Assembly: GCF_008330945.1 (NCBI RefSeq)
Contig: NZ_CP043489.1
Location: 1,747,501-1,811,500, forward strand
Origin: Labrys sp. KNU-23
GTDB lineage: Bacteria > Pseudomonadota > Alphaproteobacteria > Rhizobiales > Labraceae
Direction: 5' to 3'
DNA length: 64,000 bases
The position numbers and the translations under genes were made by a program. Under the pieces are notes generated by a model. The model worked only from the letters and a program-made list of their open reading frames with translations, did no database searches and was not told the DNA's origin. Position 1 is the stretch's first letter. Each line of letters begins with the position of its first letter. Of this stretch, positions 44,714 through 53,483 are shown in pieces.

Positions 44714-45711
44714 GCGGAGAGCTCGCCCCCACCAAGGCCGCAAGCCGCTTCCAGGATTTCGACCTGCGCGCCGTCGCGCCCTTCGCGGCGCTCGCCGTGC
44801 TGATGGTGCTCGGCTATTTCGTCAATGCCCGCTTCATCGACCTCGACAATCTCACCAATGTCCTGGCCCGCAGCGCCTTCATCGCCACCATCGCCGTCGG
44901 CGCCACCTTCGTGATCACCGCCGGCGGCCTCGACCTTTCCGTCGGCTCGATGGCGGCCCTGGTCTCGGGCGTGATGATCCTCTTCCTCAACAAGGCCTAT
45001 ATCGGCGACGGCTATACCCTGCTCGCCATCGGCATGATCCTGGCCTTGCTGCTCGGCGCCCTGTGCGGCGCCGCCAACGGCTTGGGCGTCACCGCCGGGC
45101 GGCTCGAACCCTTCATCGTCACGCTCGGCACCATGGCGATCTTCCGCTCGCTCTTGATCTGGCTCGCCGATGGCGGCTCGATCGCCATGAAGTCGATGGA
45201 ATTGCGGGCCGATTACCGCCCCGTCTATTTCGGCACCATTCTCGGCCTACCCTTCCCGGTCTGGGTAATCATCGCGGTGGCCGTCATCGGTGCCTTCCTG
45301 CTCTATCGCACCACCTTCGGGCGGCATGTCATGGCTGTCGGCTCCAACGAGGATGTCGCCCGCTATTCCGGCATCTCGGTCGGGCGCGTGCGCATGCTCA
45401 CCTACATCATCCAGGGCCTGTGCGTCGCCATCGCCGTGCTGGTCTATGTGCCCAGGTTGGGCTCGACCACCTCCACCACCGGCCTTGGCTGGGAGTTGCA
45501 GGCCATCACGGCGGTGGTGGTCGGCGGCACGGCGCTGCGCGGCGGCGTCGGGCGCATCTGGGGCACCATCTGCGGCGCACTGATCCTGGAGGTGATCTCC
45601 AACATCATGGTGCTGTCGAACTTCGTCTCCGAATATCTGGTCGGCGCCGTGCAGGGCGCCATCATCATCATCGCCATGCTGGTGCAGCGCTCGCTCGCCC
45701 GGAAGAGCTGA
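44710..45711 (+). CDS. Sugar ABC transporter permease (RbsC type)
   Basis: Homodimeric inner-membrane permease, 333 residues, about 8-10 helices. RbsC-family blocks: TAGGLDLSVGSMAALVSGV, FIVTLGTMAIFRSLLIWLADG, GRHVMAVGSNEDVARYSGISV and AVVVGGTALRGGVGRIWGT. ATGA overlap with the ATPase gene shows coupling. Confidence 0.92.
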   Translation: MSGELAPTKAASRFQDFDLRAVAPFAALAVLMVLGYFVNARFIDLDNLTNVLARSAFIATIAVGATFVITAGGLDLSVGSMAALVSGVMILFLNKAYIGDGYTLLAIGMILALLLGALCGAANGLGVTAGRLEPFIVTLGTMAIFRSLLIWLADGGSIAMKSMELRADYRPVYFGTILGLPFPVWVIIAVAVIGAFLLYRTTFGRHVMAVGSNEDVARYSGISVGRVRMLTYIIQGLCVAIAVLVYVPRLGSTTSTTGLGWELQAITAVVVGGTALRGGVGRIWGTICGALILEVISNIMVLSNFVSEYLVGAVQGAIIIIAMLVQRSLARKS

Positions 45712-45782
45712 GCCCGCCGGTCCATACGCAGCGGGCGGGACGAACCCGCCCCGACAGAACGAAAAGCGCTAGGGAGGATATC

Positions 45783-46727
45783 ATGCGCAAATTGCTGACC
45801 GGCCTGATGACGGCCGGTCTCTTCGCACTCGCCGGAGCGGCGGCACACGCCGCCGACAGCAAGACCATCGCCGTCTCGATTCCAGCCGCCGACCATGGCT
45901 GGACGGGCGGCGTGGTCTATCACGCCCAGCAGGAGGCCAAGGCGCTCGAAGCGCGCTATCCCGGACTGAAGGTCATCGTCAAGACCTCGCCGGACGGGGC
46001 TGCACAGGCCAACGCCCTCGAGGACCTGACCACGCAGGGCATCAACGCCCTTGTGGTGCTGCCGCATAATTCTGACGAGCTGACCGACCCGATCCGCCAG
46101 GTCAAGGGCAAGAACGTCTTCATCACCGTGGTCGACCGCGCTTTGCGCGATCCGATCCAGGATCTCTACGTCGCCGGCAACAATCCGGGCCTGGGCACCG
46201 TCTCGGCCGCCTATGTCAAGGAAAAGCTCGGCGGCAAGGGCGACGTCGTGGTAATCCGCGGTCTGCCCATCGTCATCGACGAGCAGCGCGTCAACGCCTT
46301 CAACGAGGGCCTCAAGGGCTCCGAGGTCAAGGTGATCGACAGCCAGTTCGGCAATTGGAGCCGCGACGACGCCTTCAAGGTCATGCAGGACTTCCTGACC
46401 AAGCATCCCAAGATCGATGCGGTCTGGTGCCAGGACGACGACATGGCCGTGGGCGTGCTGGAGGCGATCAAGCAGGCCGGCCGCAGCGACATCAAGTTCG
46501 TGCTCGGCGGTGCCGGCATGAAGGACATGGTCAAGAAGGTCATGGACGGCGACGCCACCATTCCGGCCGACGTGCTCTATCCGCCGGCCATGGTGGCCGT
46601 GGCGATGGATCTCACCGCCGCCGGCCTCTACGACAAGCTGCCCGTGCGCGGCTCCTACATTCTCGATGCCACGCTGGTGACCAAGGACAACGCCAAGGAT
46701 TTCTACTACCCCGACTCGCCGTTCTGA
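45783..46727 (+). CDS. Sugar ABC transporter periplasmic binding protein (RbsB type)
   Basis: Type I periplasmic binding protein, 314 residues, with a signal peptide ending AAHAAD near residue 23. Peripla_BP_4-like features: IAVSIPAADHGWTGGVVYHAQQ, NALEDLTTQGINALVVLPHN, ITVVDRAL, VWCQDDDMAVGVLEAIKQAG. A GGGAGGATATC ribosome-binding site is strong. Last gene of the operon, followed by a terminator. The ligand is probably a sugar or polyol but cannot be fixed. No kinase or isomerase is adjacent. Confidence 0.92.
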   Translation: MRKLLTGLMTAGLFALAGAAAHAADSKTIAVSIPAADHGWTGGVVYHAQQEAKALEARYPGLKVIVKTSPDGAAQANALEDLTTQGINALVVLPHNSDELTDPIRQVKGKNVFITVVDRALRDPIQDLYVAGNNPGLGTVSAAYVKEKLGGKGDVVVIRGLPIVIDEQRVNAFNEGLKGSEVKVIDSQFGNWSRDDAFKVMQDFLTKHPKIDAVWCQDDDMAVGVLEAIKQAGRSDIKFVLGGAGMKDMVKKVMDGDATIPADVLYPPAMVAVAMDLTAAGLYDKLPVRGSYILDATLVTKDNAKDFYYPDSPF

Positions 46728-46744
46728 ACGGAAACGACGACACG

Positions 46745-46772
46745 AAGCCGCCCCTCACGGGGCGGCTTTTTT
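46745..46772 (+). terminator. Rho-independent terminator of the sugar ABC operon
   Basis: AAGCCGCCCC-TCAC-GGGGCGGCTT followed by TTTT, 17 bp after the stop codon of the binding-protein gene. Confidence 0.92.
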
Positions 46773-47246
46773 CATGAGACGATGGAGGTATTCTAATACC
46801 TAGATAAACAATACCTATTAGGGATAGCAGTCATACCTCGCCGGCACATTCTAGTACTTAAGCATCATCGGGGAGGTAGAGTCTCACCGCTGAATTTCGC
46901 CTCAGAAACGTCATATTCCGGCCCCAATTCATCCACGACAACACTCAACCACATCTGGTATAAATCGCAAAAATAAGAAAGAACAAATACACTAAACTAT
47001 TTCATACAATCAATTAACGCATCGGAATGTGCAAGCACCTTTTAAATTACCCTTCGTACAAAAAATGAAACAACGCAATTTATTAAAATGAACCGATTTA
47101 TTTCTCTGGAATTACCGTTGATGTTTACTGGCTTTTAGCATATTTTATCAGCAACAGTCAGCTTCCGGTCGATTTAGAAAGCACCCAAAGCTCCTTTCCC
47201 CGGAGTTCCCTGCTGAATGTTCGAGTTTTCTCAGGTGGAGGTCGAC
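46773..47246. other. AT-rich leader with short repeats
   Basis: A 474-bp gap with clearly lower G+C than its flanks. Near its left end is the palindrome AGGTATT-CT-AATACCT (46786-46801), and the hexamer atacct recurs at 46796, 46811 and 46833. No gene is supported. The right end holds the promoter and ribosome-binding site of the Gly-rich protein gene. Confidence 0.6.
47118..47146 (+). promoter_or_regulatory. Candidate promoter of the Gly-rich secreted protein gene
   Basis: TTGATG (47118-47123), exact 17-bp spacer, TATTTT (47141-47146). Good sigma70-type match about 100 bp before the ATG. Confidence 0.55.
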
Positions 47247-47915
47247 ATGCCCGAACAACTTCGGAAAGAATGGCGCAAGGTTGCAATATTCGCTGGACTG
47301 GCGACTACTTTGCTTCTTGCCGCTCCGCAAACAGCCTTGAGCGGCAGCTTCGGCAACAATGGCGGAGGTCTCGGCAATGCCGTCGGCGGCTTGGGCAACG
47401 CCGTTGGCGGCGCAGTGGGCGCGGTCGGTGGTGCCGTTGGCGGTGTCAATGTCGGCGTCAATGCCAAGGTGGGCCCGGTCAGCGCCAACAGCAACACCAG
47501 CCTCAACAGCGGCGGCCTGACCTCCAACACCACGGCCAAGGTCGGCAATGCCGCCACGGCCAATGTCAGTGCATCCGCGACTCCCAACACCGGCGTCAAT
47601 GCCAATGTCGGCGTCAACTCCTCGCTCGCCGATGCCGATGTCAGCGCCTCGCTCAACAACGCAACCGGCGTGAATGTCGGCGTCGGCGTGAATGTGCCCG
47701 GCACGACTCCAGGGACGCCAGGCACTCCTGGAACGCCGGGCACTCCCGGCGTCCCCGGCACGGGCGTGAATATCGGCAATGTCGCCAATCAGTTCGCCTC
47801 GATGAGCAGCGCCCAGCGCATCGCCCTCAAGAAACGCTGCAAGATGGTTCTCGGCGCCAGCGACGAATATGACGCCCAGCTCATCAAGCTGTGCCAGATG
47901 CTGGCCAAGCTCTGA
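47247..47915 (+). CDS. Secreted Gly/Asn/Val-rich protein with collagen-like tract
   Basis: Not a family I recognise. The 222-residue protein has an N-terminal signal (KVAIFAGLATTLLLAAPQTALS), then a glycine-zipper segment (GGLGNAVGGLGNAVGGAVG), Asn/Val/Thr-rich beta-repeat-like stretches (VNVGVNAKVGP, VNANVGVNSS, VNVGVGVNVPG), a collagen-like run of Gly-Thr-Pro triplets (about residues 153-168) and a conserved-looking helical tail with two cysteines (KKRCKMVLGA, IKLCQML). The AGGTGGAGG site supports the ATG. Likely surface-exposed or extracellular; function unknown. Confidence 0.75.
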   Translation: MPEQLRKEWRKVAIFAGLATTLLLAAPQTALSGSFGNNGGGLGNAVGGLGNAVGGAVGAVGGAVGGVNVGVNAKVGPVSANSNTSLNSGGLTSNTTAKVGNAATANVSASATPNTGVNANVGVNSSLADADVSASLNNATGVNVGVGVNVPGTTPGTPGTPGTPGTPGVPGTGVNIGNVANQFASMSSAQRIALKKRCKMVLGASDEYDAQLIKLCQMLAKL

Positions 47916-48053
47916 TCGCCCCCGCAACGGTCGAGACAAATTGCGCAAACGACAGGGGCTGGCCATCGAGGCCAGCCCTTTTCCTTGGAGAAACCACGAA
48001 ACCTGAAGAAGGCTACGCTTCGGTCCAAGCGTCCTTCAGCGCCGGCTGCACCA

Positions 48054-48830
48054 TCAGAACGATCCGGCAAAGTTGCCACCATCCATCAGAATGTTCTGGC
48101 GAGTGATGTAGCCGGCCTGCGTTCCAGCCAGAAAGGCGCAGGCCGCGCCGAGTTCGTCCGGATCGCCGAACCGGCCGGAAGCCTCGCCATCCCGCCATTC
48201 GGCGAGCACCTCCTCCGCCGTCTGCCCCGGCCTGGCCGAGGCTGAGGCATTGCCCCGCAACCGATCGGTACCGAAAGAGCCCGGCAGGATGTTGTTGATC
48301 GTCACATTGTGGCGGGCAACGTCGCGGGCAAGACCGGCGACGAAGCCGGTCAGCCCGGTGCGGGCTCCGTTCGACAGGCCGAGATAGGAGATAGGCGCCT
48401 TCACCGTCACCGAGGTGATGTTGATGATGCGCCCGAAGCGGCGCGCGATCATGCCGTCCAGCGTCGCCTTGATCAACTCGATCGGCGCCAGCATGTTGGC
48501 ATCGAGCGCCGCCAGCCACTGCTCGCGACCGAACTGGCGAAAATCCCCAGGTGGCGGACCGCCGGCATTGTTGACCAGGATGTCGGGCTGCGGACAGGCT
48601 TCCAGCAGCTTGCGGCGCCCTTCCACGCCGGCGACATCGGCAACCACGGGCGTGACCATCGCCCCCGTCGCGGTGCGGATCTCGGCCGCGGTCCGCTCCA
48701 GCGTGGCGGGCGTGACGCCATTGATCACCACATTCACGCCCTCCCGCGCCAGAGCCAGCGCGCAGGCCTTGCCGAGGCCTCGGCTGGAGGCGCAGACAAT
48801 GGCGGATTTTCCTTCGATACCAAGCTTCAT
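48054..48830 (-). CDS. Short-chain dehydrogenase family protein, altered active site
   Basis: Rossmann-fold SDR protein of 258 residues. NAD(P)-binding ASSRGLGKA (15-23) replaces the usual TGxxxGIG; NNAG is present at 87-90 and the catalytic Ser is Ser140 (ITS). The expected YxxxK is missing: positions 153 and 157 are Ser and Arg (LSNGAR). This subgroup with LSNxxR is seen in some bacterial SDRs annotated as 3-oxoacyl-ACP reductases; its chemistry may differ or be lost. GGGAAAG precedes the ATG. Monocistronic. Confidence 0.87.
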   Translation of the reverse strand: MKLGIEGKSAIVCASSRGLGKACALALAREGVNVVINGVTPATLERTAAEIRTATGAMVTPVVADVAGVEGRRKLLEACPQPDILVNNAGGPPPGDFRQFGREQWLAALDANMLAPIELIKATLDGMIARRFGRIINITSVTVKAPISYLGLSNGARTGLTGFVAGLARDVARHNVTINNILPGSFGTDRLRGNASASARPGQTAEEVLAEWRDGEASGRFGDPDELGAACAFLAGTQAGYITRQNILMDGGNFAGSF

Positions 48831-49062
48831 GACGCTTTCCCGTGCCTCTCAATATCCGGCCAGGCCGACGCCGGACGATGGCAACTTTTTCGCAGGGGTG
48901 TCGCCGGCCGGCAAGCCCATGGAGTGCGGCGGATACGCCAGGCTGCCCTTCTCGCCCCGGATCAGGCGCGAAGGGGAGAGCGTTCGCCCAGGGGTGTCGC
49001 CCGAGAAGGAAGGCGCCTATAGCTGCCCCTTCAACATGCAGCCAACTACGGGGAAATCGGAC

Positions 49063-49521
49063 ATGGCATCGGATTCGGCAAAAGGTGACAGCCTGCCCCG
49101 CCCGGTCGCTGCCGTGCTCGCCGTGGTGCTGCGCGGCGAGGAATTCCTGCTGGTTCGCCGCGCCAATCCGCCGGACCAGGGCCTGTGGGGCTTTCCCGGC
49201 GGCAAGATCGAACCCGGCGAAGGCGTGCTGCAGGCGGCACTGCGCGAACTCCAGGAGGAAACCGGCGTCCACGCTCGCGCCGTGAAGGCCTTCGCCGCGC
49301 TCGATTCCATCGACCCTCGTCCCGCCCATGAAGGCGGCCATCATTATGTGCTGGTCGGCGTGCTTTGCCACTGGCAATCCGGCGAGGCCGTCGCCGCCGA
49401 CGATGCCCTGGAAGCCCGCTGGTTCGACCTGCCGGCCCTTCTGGCCAACCGGGCCCGCGCCAGCATCGACGTCGATACGCTCGCCCGGGAGGCTTTGGCC
49501 TCGGCACCCACAATGCCATGA
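49063..49521 (+). CDS. Nudix hydrolase
   Basis: Pyrophosphohydrolase of 152 residues with the Nudix box GKIEPGEGVLQAALRELQEETGV, matching Gx5Ex7REUxEExGU. Upstream, VLRGEEFLLVRRANPPDQGLWGFPGG is family-typical, resembling ADP-ribose or 8-oxo-dGTP hydrolases. Substrate unknown. The frame is open far upstream; ATG at 49063 follows a GGGGAAA element and gives a normal N-terminus. Confidence 0.88.
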   Translation: MASDSAKGDSLPRPVAAVLAVVLRGEEFLLVRRANPPDQGLWGFPGGKIEPGEGVLQAALRELQEETGVHARAVKAFAALDSIDPRPAHEGGHHYVLVGVLCHWQSGEAVAADDALEARWFDLPALLANRARASIDVDTLAREALASAPTMP

Positions 49522-49819
49522 TGACCATCCATCCACATCCGCAAGACCGGCCGCCGCGCGGCACGATCGCATCGCGGCCTGTCCCTCGCCGGCCTTGCCG
49601 ATCGGGAGAACCGGTCTATCCTTGACGGTGATCCGGCCTTCGGCAGCCTCACAGCCGCGATCGACATGGATAGAGGCTTTGCCCACCAGCAAGATCCGCA
49701 AGCATGCCCTACTTCGCCCTCGGCCCCCATGCCTATTCGAAACCGCCTTCGCGCCGTGAGCCCCGTGGCGGACCATGCGTCTCGGCGCCGCTGTCCACCT
49801 TTGACGGGGGAACGGCATC
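49522..49819. other. Intergenic, nothing recognised
   Basis: A 298-bp gap between the Nudix and ketopantoate reductase-like genes. Short open frames here lack ribosome-binding sites and recognisable sequence; I see no hairpin terminator. Confidence 0.4.
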
Positions 49820-50722
49820 ATGAAGATTGCGGTGATGGGGGCCGGCGCCGTCGGCTGCTTCTTCGGCGCCCTGCTCGCCCAGGCCGGCCATAGCGTCACC
49901 CTGATCGGGCGTCCGGCCCTGGTCGAGGCGGTCAGGGATGGTGGACTGCTGCTCGAGCGCAGCGGCGAACGCCGGCACGTACCCGTTCTCGCCGATACCA
50001 GGCCCGAGGCCGTGGGCGGGGCCGAGTTGGTGCTGTTCTGCGTGAAATCCTTCGACACCGAAGCAGCGGCCACGGCCATCGCCCCGCATATCGATGCCGA
50101 TTGTTCGGTCTGGAGCCTGCAGAACGGCATCGACAATGCCGACAGGCTCGCCCTTATCCTCGACAGGCCTGCCGTGCCCGTGGCCGTCTATGCGGCGCTC
50201 GAGGCACCGGCCGCCGGCTATGTCCGCCACAAGGGCGGCGGCAAGATAGTGATCGGCCCCTCCGCACGCAGCGAGGAATTCGCGAACCTGTTCGCCACTG
50301 CCGGCATCGCAGCCCGTGTTGCACCGGACGTCGTCGGCACGCTGTGGACCAAGCTCGCAGTCAATTGCGCGCTCAATGCCCTCTCGGCGCTCGCCGCCCT
50401 GCCCTATGGCCGGCTGATCGGCCGCGAGGGCGTGGATGTGCTCCTGAAGGGGATTCTTGCCGAGTGCCGCGCCGTGGCCGCCGCCCATGGCATCGCCCTG
50501 GCCCCGACGCTGGAAGACACCGTGTTCGGCCTGGGCACCAGCATGGCCGAACAATATTCCTCCACTGCCCAGGACCTTGCCAGGGGCCGGCGCACGGAGA
50601 TCGACGATCTCAACGGCGCTATCCTGCGCCGGGCCGCCGCGCACGGCCTCCAGGTGCCGCTGAACCAGGCGCTATGGACACTGGTGAAGCTGCGCGAGGC
50701 CAGCCCGCCGCCCTCGCCCTGA
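49820..50722 (+). CDS. Ketopantoate reductase family (PanE/ApbA-like)
   Basis: NADPH-dependent reductase of 300 residues, family 2-dehydropantoate 2-reductase. N-terminal Rossmann motif GAGAVGCFFGALLAQAGHSVTLIGR (first 31 residues), FCVKSFDT, LQNGIDN, and the C-terminal helical domain with the catalytic Lys candidate in LWTKLAVNCALNALSAL and substrate-binding EIDDLNG. Several paralogues usually occur per genome, so a role in pantothenate synthesis is only one option. GGGGAA ribosome-binding site. Confidence 0.88.
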   Translation: MKIAVMGAGAVGCFFGALLAQAGHSVTLIGRPALVEAVRDGGLLLERSGERRHVPVLADTRPEAVGGAELVLFCVKSFDTEAAATAIAPHIDADCSVWSLQNGIDNADRLALILDRPAVPVAVYAALEAPAAGYVRHKGGGKIVIGPSARSEEFANLFATAGIAARVAPDVVGTLWTKLAVNCALNALSALAALPYGRLIGREGVDVLLKGILAECRAVAAAHGIALAPTLEDTVFGLGTSMAEQYSSTAQDLARGRRTEIDDLNGAILRRAAAHGLQVPLNQALWTLVKLREASPPPSP

Positions 50723-50732
50723 GCGGGCGGCT

Positions 50733-51752
50733 TTACTCGACCGGCGGCGCATATTGGATGCCGCCAAGGCTCCAGAGCTGGTTGAGGCCGCGCGGTATGC
50801 CGAGCTTGCTGGCTTCGCCGAGATTGCGCTCGAACACCTCGCCATAATTGCCGACCTGCCCCACCACGGCGGCGGCCCAGTCATTGGCCAGCCCGAGCCC
50901 GGCACCCAGCCTGCCTTCCGTGCCGAGCAGGCGCCTGATCGCCGGCCGCGTCGAGGATTTGGCCTGGTCGAGCGTCGCCTTGGAGACACCAAGCTCTTCG
51001 GCATCGACCATGGCAAAATGCACCCATTGCACCAGATTGCGCCATTTCGGATCGTCCTGGCGCACGGCCGGGCCGAGAGGCTCCTTGGAGATGATGTCGG
51101 GCAGGATCAGATGCTCACCGGCATCGGCGAGCTCCATGCGTTGGGCATAGAGCTGGGAGACGTCGCTGGTCAGAACGAGACAATCCTTCTTCTTGTAGCG
51201 CTCGAGTGCCTCGGCCGCCGATCCGACCACCACTGTCTCGAATTTCATCGAATTGGCCTCGAAATAGTCGGCCTGGTTGCGCTGGGTGGTGGTGTCCTTG
51301 AGCACGCAGACCTTGCTGCCGCCGAGTTCCAGGGCCGAATTCACCTTGGCGCTGCGCGGCACCATGAAGCCCTGGCCGTCGAAATAGGTGATGGCGGCAA
51401 AGCTCAGACCATGGTCGAGTTCGCGCGACAGCGTCCAGGTCGAGTTGCGCGAAAGGATGTCGATCTTGCCCGAATGCAAGGCCTCGAAGCGATCGCTCGC
51501 CGACAGTGCCACGAACTGCACCTTGGTGGCGTCGTTGAATACGGCCGCAGAGACGGCGCGGCAGAAATCGACGTCGAAGCCCGACCACTCGCCGGAGGCG
51601 GACTTGCTGGAAAAGCCTGCGAGCCCCTCGTTGACACCGCATAGCAACTGGCCTCGGGCCTTCACCGCCTCCAAGGTCTGCGCCTGCGGGCTGCCTGCCA
51701 GCCCGAGCTGCAGCGCCAGGGCCGCCGCGGTCCCCAGAATGATCCGATGCAT
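50733..51752 (-). CDS. General L-amino-acid ABC binding protein, AapJ/BztA-like (orphan)
   Basis: Periplasmic binding protein of 339 residues with a signal peptide ending SPQAQ. AapJ-type features: VKARGQLLCGVNEGLAGFS, GFDVDFCRAVSAAVF, RNSTWTLSRE, YFDGQGFMVPR and the C-terminal GLNQLWSLGGIQYAPPVE. Cysteines in LLCGV and DFCRA fit the disulfide seen in the subgroup. GGGGGA site before the ATG at 51750-51752. No aapQMP partners nearby; convergent with the PanE-like gene, 10 bp apart. Confidence 0.88.
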   Translation of the reverse strand: MHRIILGTAAALALQLGLAGSPQAQTLEAVKARGQLLCGVNEGLAGFSSKSASGEWSGFDVDFCRAVSAAVFNDATKVQFVALSASDRFEALHSGKIDILSRNSTWTLSRELDHGLSFAAITYFDGQGFMVPRSAKVNSALELGGSKVCVLKDTTTQRNQADYFEANSMKFETVVVGSAAEALERYKKKDCLVLTSDVSQLYAQRMELADAGEHLILPDIISKEPLGPAVRQDDPKWRNLVQWVHFAMVDAEELGVSKATLDQAKSSTRPAIRRLLGTEGRLGAGLGLANDWAAAVVGQVGNYGEVFERNLGEASKLGIPRGLNQLWSLGGIQYAPPVE

Positions 51753-51829
51753 GGCTATCCCCCGTTGCCTTGCTCGATGATGGACAAACGAAAACGCCTC
51801 GCCGAAAGGGCGAGGTGGGCTGATCCCGA

Positions 51830-52459
51830 CTAGAGCCTGGGCGCCTGGCGCACCACCACGCGGGTGCCGACCGGAACGCGTTCGTAAAGATTGGTCACAT
51901 CCGGATTGACCAGGCGGATACAGCCCGAGGACACCGCGTAGCCGATGGTTTCCGGCTGGTTGGTGCCATGGATGCGATAGGCCGTATTGCCGAGATAGAG
52001 CGCACGCGCACCCATCGGATTGCCCGGGCCGCCCGCCATGAAGCGCGGCAGATAGGGCTGGCGCTTGATCATTTCCGGCGGCGGGCGCCAATCGGGCCAT
52101 TCCTGCTTGCGGCTGATTTTCAATAGGCCCGACCACTGGAACCCCTCGCGCCCGACGCCGATGCCGTAACGTATGGCGGTCTTGTTGTCCTGGATGAGAT
52201 AGAGGAAACGCTCCTCGGTCTGTATCACGATGGTGCCGGGCGGCTCGTTGGAGCGGTAATAGACCGGCTGCGGCCGGTATTCGGGCAGAAGCTGTTCCTC
52301 GGCGGCATCCGGCACGAAGCCGGGCTTTTCCAAATCCTTGCTGGGATCGAGCTGGGGCCGCTGAGCCAGCGCCGGCGCCGTCATGCCTGGCAGCGCCAGG
52401 TAGAACAGAGTCATGCCGGCCGTGAGGCAGCCCATGCCCAAACGCATCATCGGGGACAT
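51830..52459 (-). CDS. L,D-transpeptidase (second copy)
   Basis: YkuD-family enzyme of 209 residues with an N-terminal signal peptide (ending ALAQ). Active site: IHGTNQPETIGYAVSSGCIRLVN with the nucleophilic Cys. Paralogous to the enzyme at 36208-36888: shared segments include RYGIGVGREGF and the RPPPEMIKRQP region. I chose the ATG at 52457-52459, which has GAGG just upstream and does not overlap the lipoprotein gene; starts at 52468 or 52480 are possible. Confidence 0.9.
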   Translation of the reverse strand: MSPMMRLGMGCLTAGMTLFYLALPGMTAPALAQRPQLDPSKDLEKPGFVPDAAEEQLLPEYRPQPVYYRSNEPPGTIVIQTEERFLYLIQDNKTAIRYGIGVGREGFQWSGLLKISRKQEWPDWRPPPEMIKRQPYLPRFMAGGPGNPMGARALYLGNTAYRIHGTNQPETIGYAVSSGCIRLVNPDVTNLYERVPVGTRVVVRQAPRL

Positions 52460-52464
52460 GTTCC

Positions 52465-52968
52465 TCATGCCGCCCCGCATCGCACGAACACCATCGTGCC
52501 GTAGCGCTTGGCGACGCCCGGATCCACCCAGCGCGTCACCAGAATTCCCTGCTCATAGGACAGGACCTGGCGGTCCGCCCGCTCGCCGGGCTTGCCTTGC
52601 GGCCCGATATAGACGCCGCCATCGGATGCGGTCTTGAGATAGACCTCCTGCGCCGTCGCCTGGTCGGCCAGATGCATGGTGACGCCGCCCTGGGCGCCCT
52701 TGCCGATCACATAGGGATTGGAGCAGGCTGCCTTGGCGGCGGCCTCGGTGCGAACCTTGTCGGTTTCCTCACGATAGGAAGCCAGCCCCCATTTGCCGAC
52801 GAGTTCCTCCGAGGTCACCGCAACCGTCGGCGTGGCCACCACCGGGGTCGGTGCCGAGGTGGCACCGCATCCTGCCAGAAAGGCGGCGCAGCCGAGGAGA
52901 AAGCCCCCCTGCACGAGCTGTCGATACCGCATTCTGGCAAGAGTCTTCGGGAACAGATCGGCGCCCAT
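52465..52968 (-). CDS. Putative lipoprotein, unknown function
   Basis: A 167-residue protein with lipobox FLAGC after a hydrophobic segment (LVQGGFLLGCAAFLAGC), then a soluble domain (EELVGKWGLASYREETDKVRTEAAAKAAC...). Two cysteines (KAACSNP and FVRCGAA) may pair. A strong GGAGGGA site precedes the ATG at 52966-52968. The stop is 5 bp before the chosen start of the L,D-transpeptidase gene, so the two are likely co-transcribed, suggesting an envelope role. Confidence 0.72.
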   Translation of the reverse strand: MGADLFPKTLARMRYRQLVQGGFLLGCAAFLAGCGATSAPTPVVATPTVAVTSEELVGKWGLASYREETDKVRTEAAAKAACSNPYVIGKGAQGGVTMHLADQATAQEVYLKTASDGGVYIGPQGKPGERADRQVLSYEQGILVTRWVDPGVAKRYGTMVFVRCGAA

Positions 52969-53345
52969 GTATCCCTCCCCCATCGGAACACAAAACGTCC
53001 CACGCCTGCACCGCGACCAAGCAATGTTGCACGCGGCGTCAGTAGGTGGCTCGCTTATTTCAAGGACAGCGCTCGTCATCACCGACTGTGAACAGTCGGC
53101 TTACCAACAATCGAGCACGAACGACCACGGGCTCCAAGCTGCAACATTGGCAATAGCGGGCGCAAGGGTTTTCTGGCCATGGCGTGCACTTTGGCCGATT
53201 GTCACGTCGTCAAGGGAGGAATGAGGCGCACACACCACCAAGCGGTAGCCTGATAGGGTGCGAGGGCCGCTCGACGGAAAAGGCCCGACTACGTGGTTCC
53301 GTCGGACAGCATGTCATACCAGGCGGGTCATCCGCGGCACGACCG

Positions 53346-53362
53346 CCCCCCCCCCCCCCCCC
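53346..53362. repeat. Homopolymer run of 17 C
   Basis: Uninterrupted run of 17 cytosines. No confident reading frame crosses it. Exact length may be unreliable in the assembly. Confidence 0.85.
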
Positions 53363-53459
53363 GCTATGCTCGGCTTGATCACCGGTCAAACGGCACAATT
53401 GCCGATCTGGATCGCCTGGCACAGCTGCGACGAAATCACGGTACCGGATCGACAAGGAA

Positions 53460-53483
53460 AACCCCGCCTTTGTCGGCGGGGTT
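53460..53483 (-). terminator. Hairpin with terminator-like features
   Basis: AACCCCGCC-TTTGTC-GGCGGGGTT, perfect 9-bp stem. On the minus strand four T residues follow. It is over 400 bp beyond the stop of the barrel-protein gene, so either that transcript is long or an unannotated RNA ends here. Confidence 0.4.

Noticed and set aside
47700..47770. CRISPR-like or satellite tandem repeat
   Set aside because: The repeated units are codons for Gly-Thr-Pro triplets inside a reading frame; there are no spacers.
48890..49005. Repeated wording caggggtgtcgcc upstream of the Nudix gene
   Set aside because: Only two short occurrences about 100 bp apart; too little to define an element.
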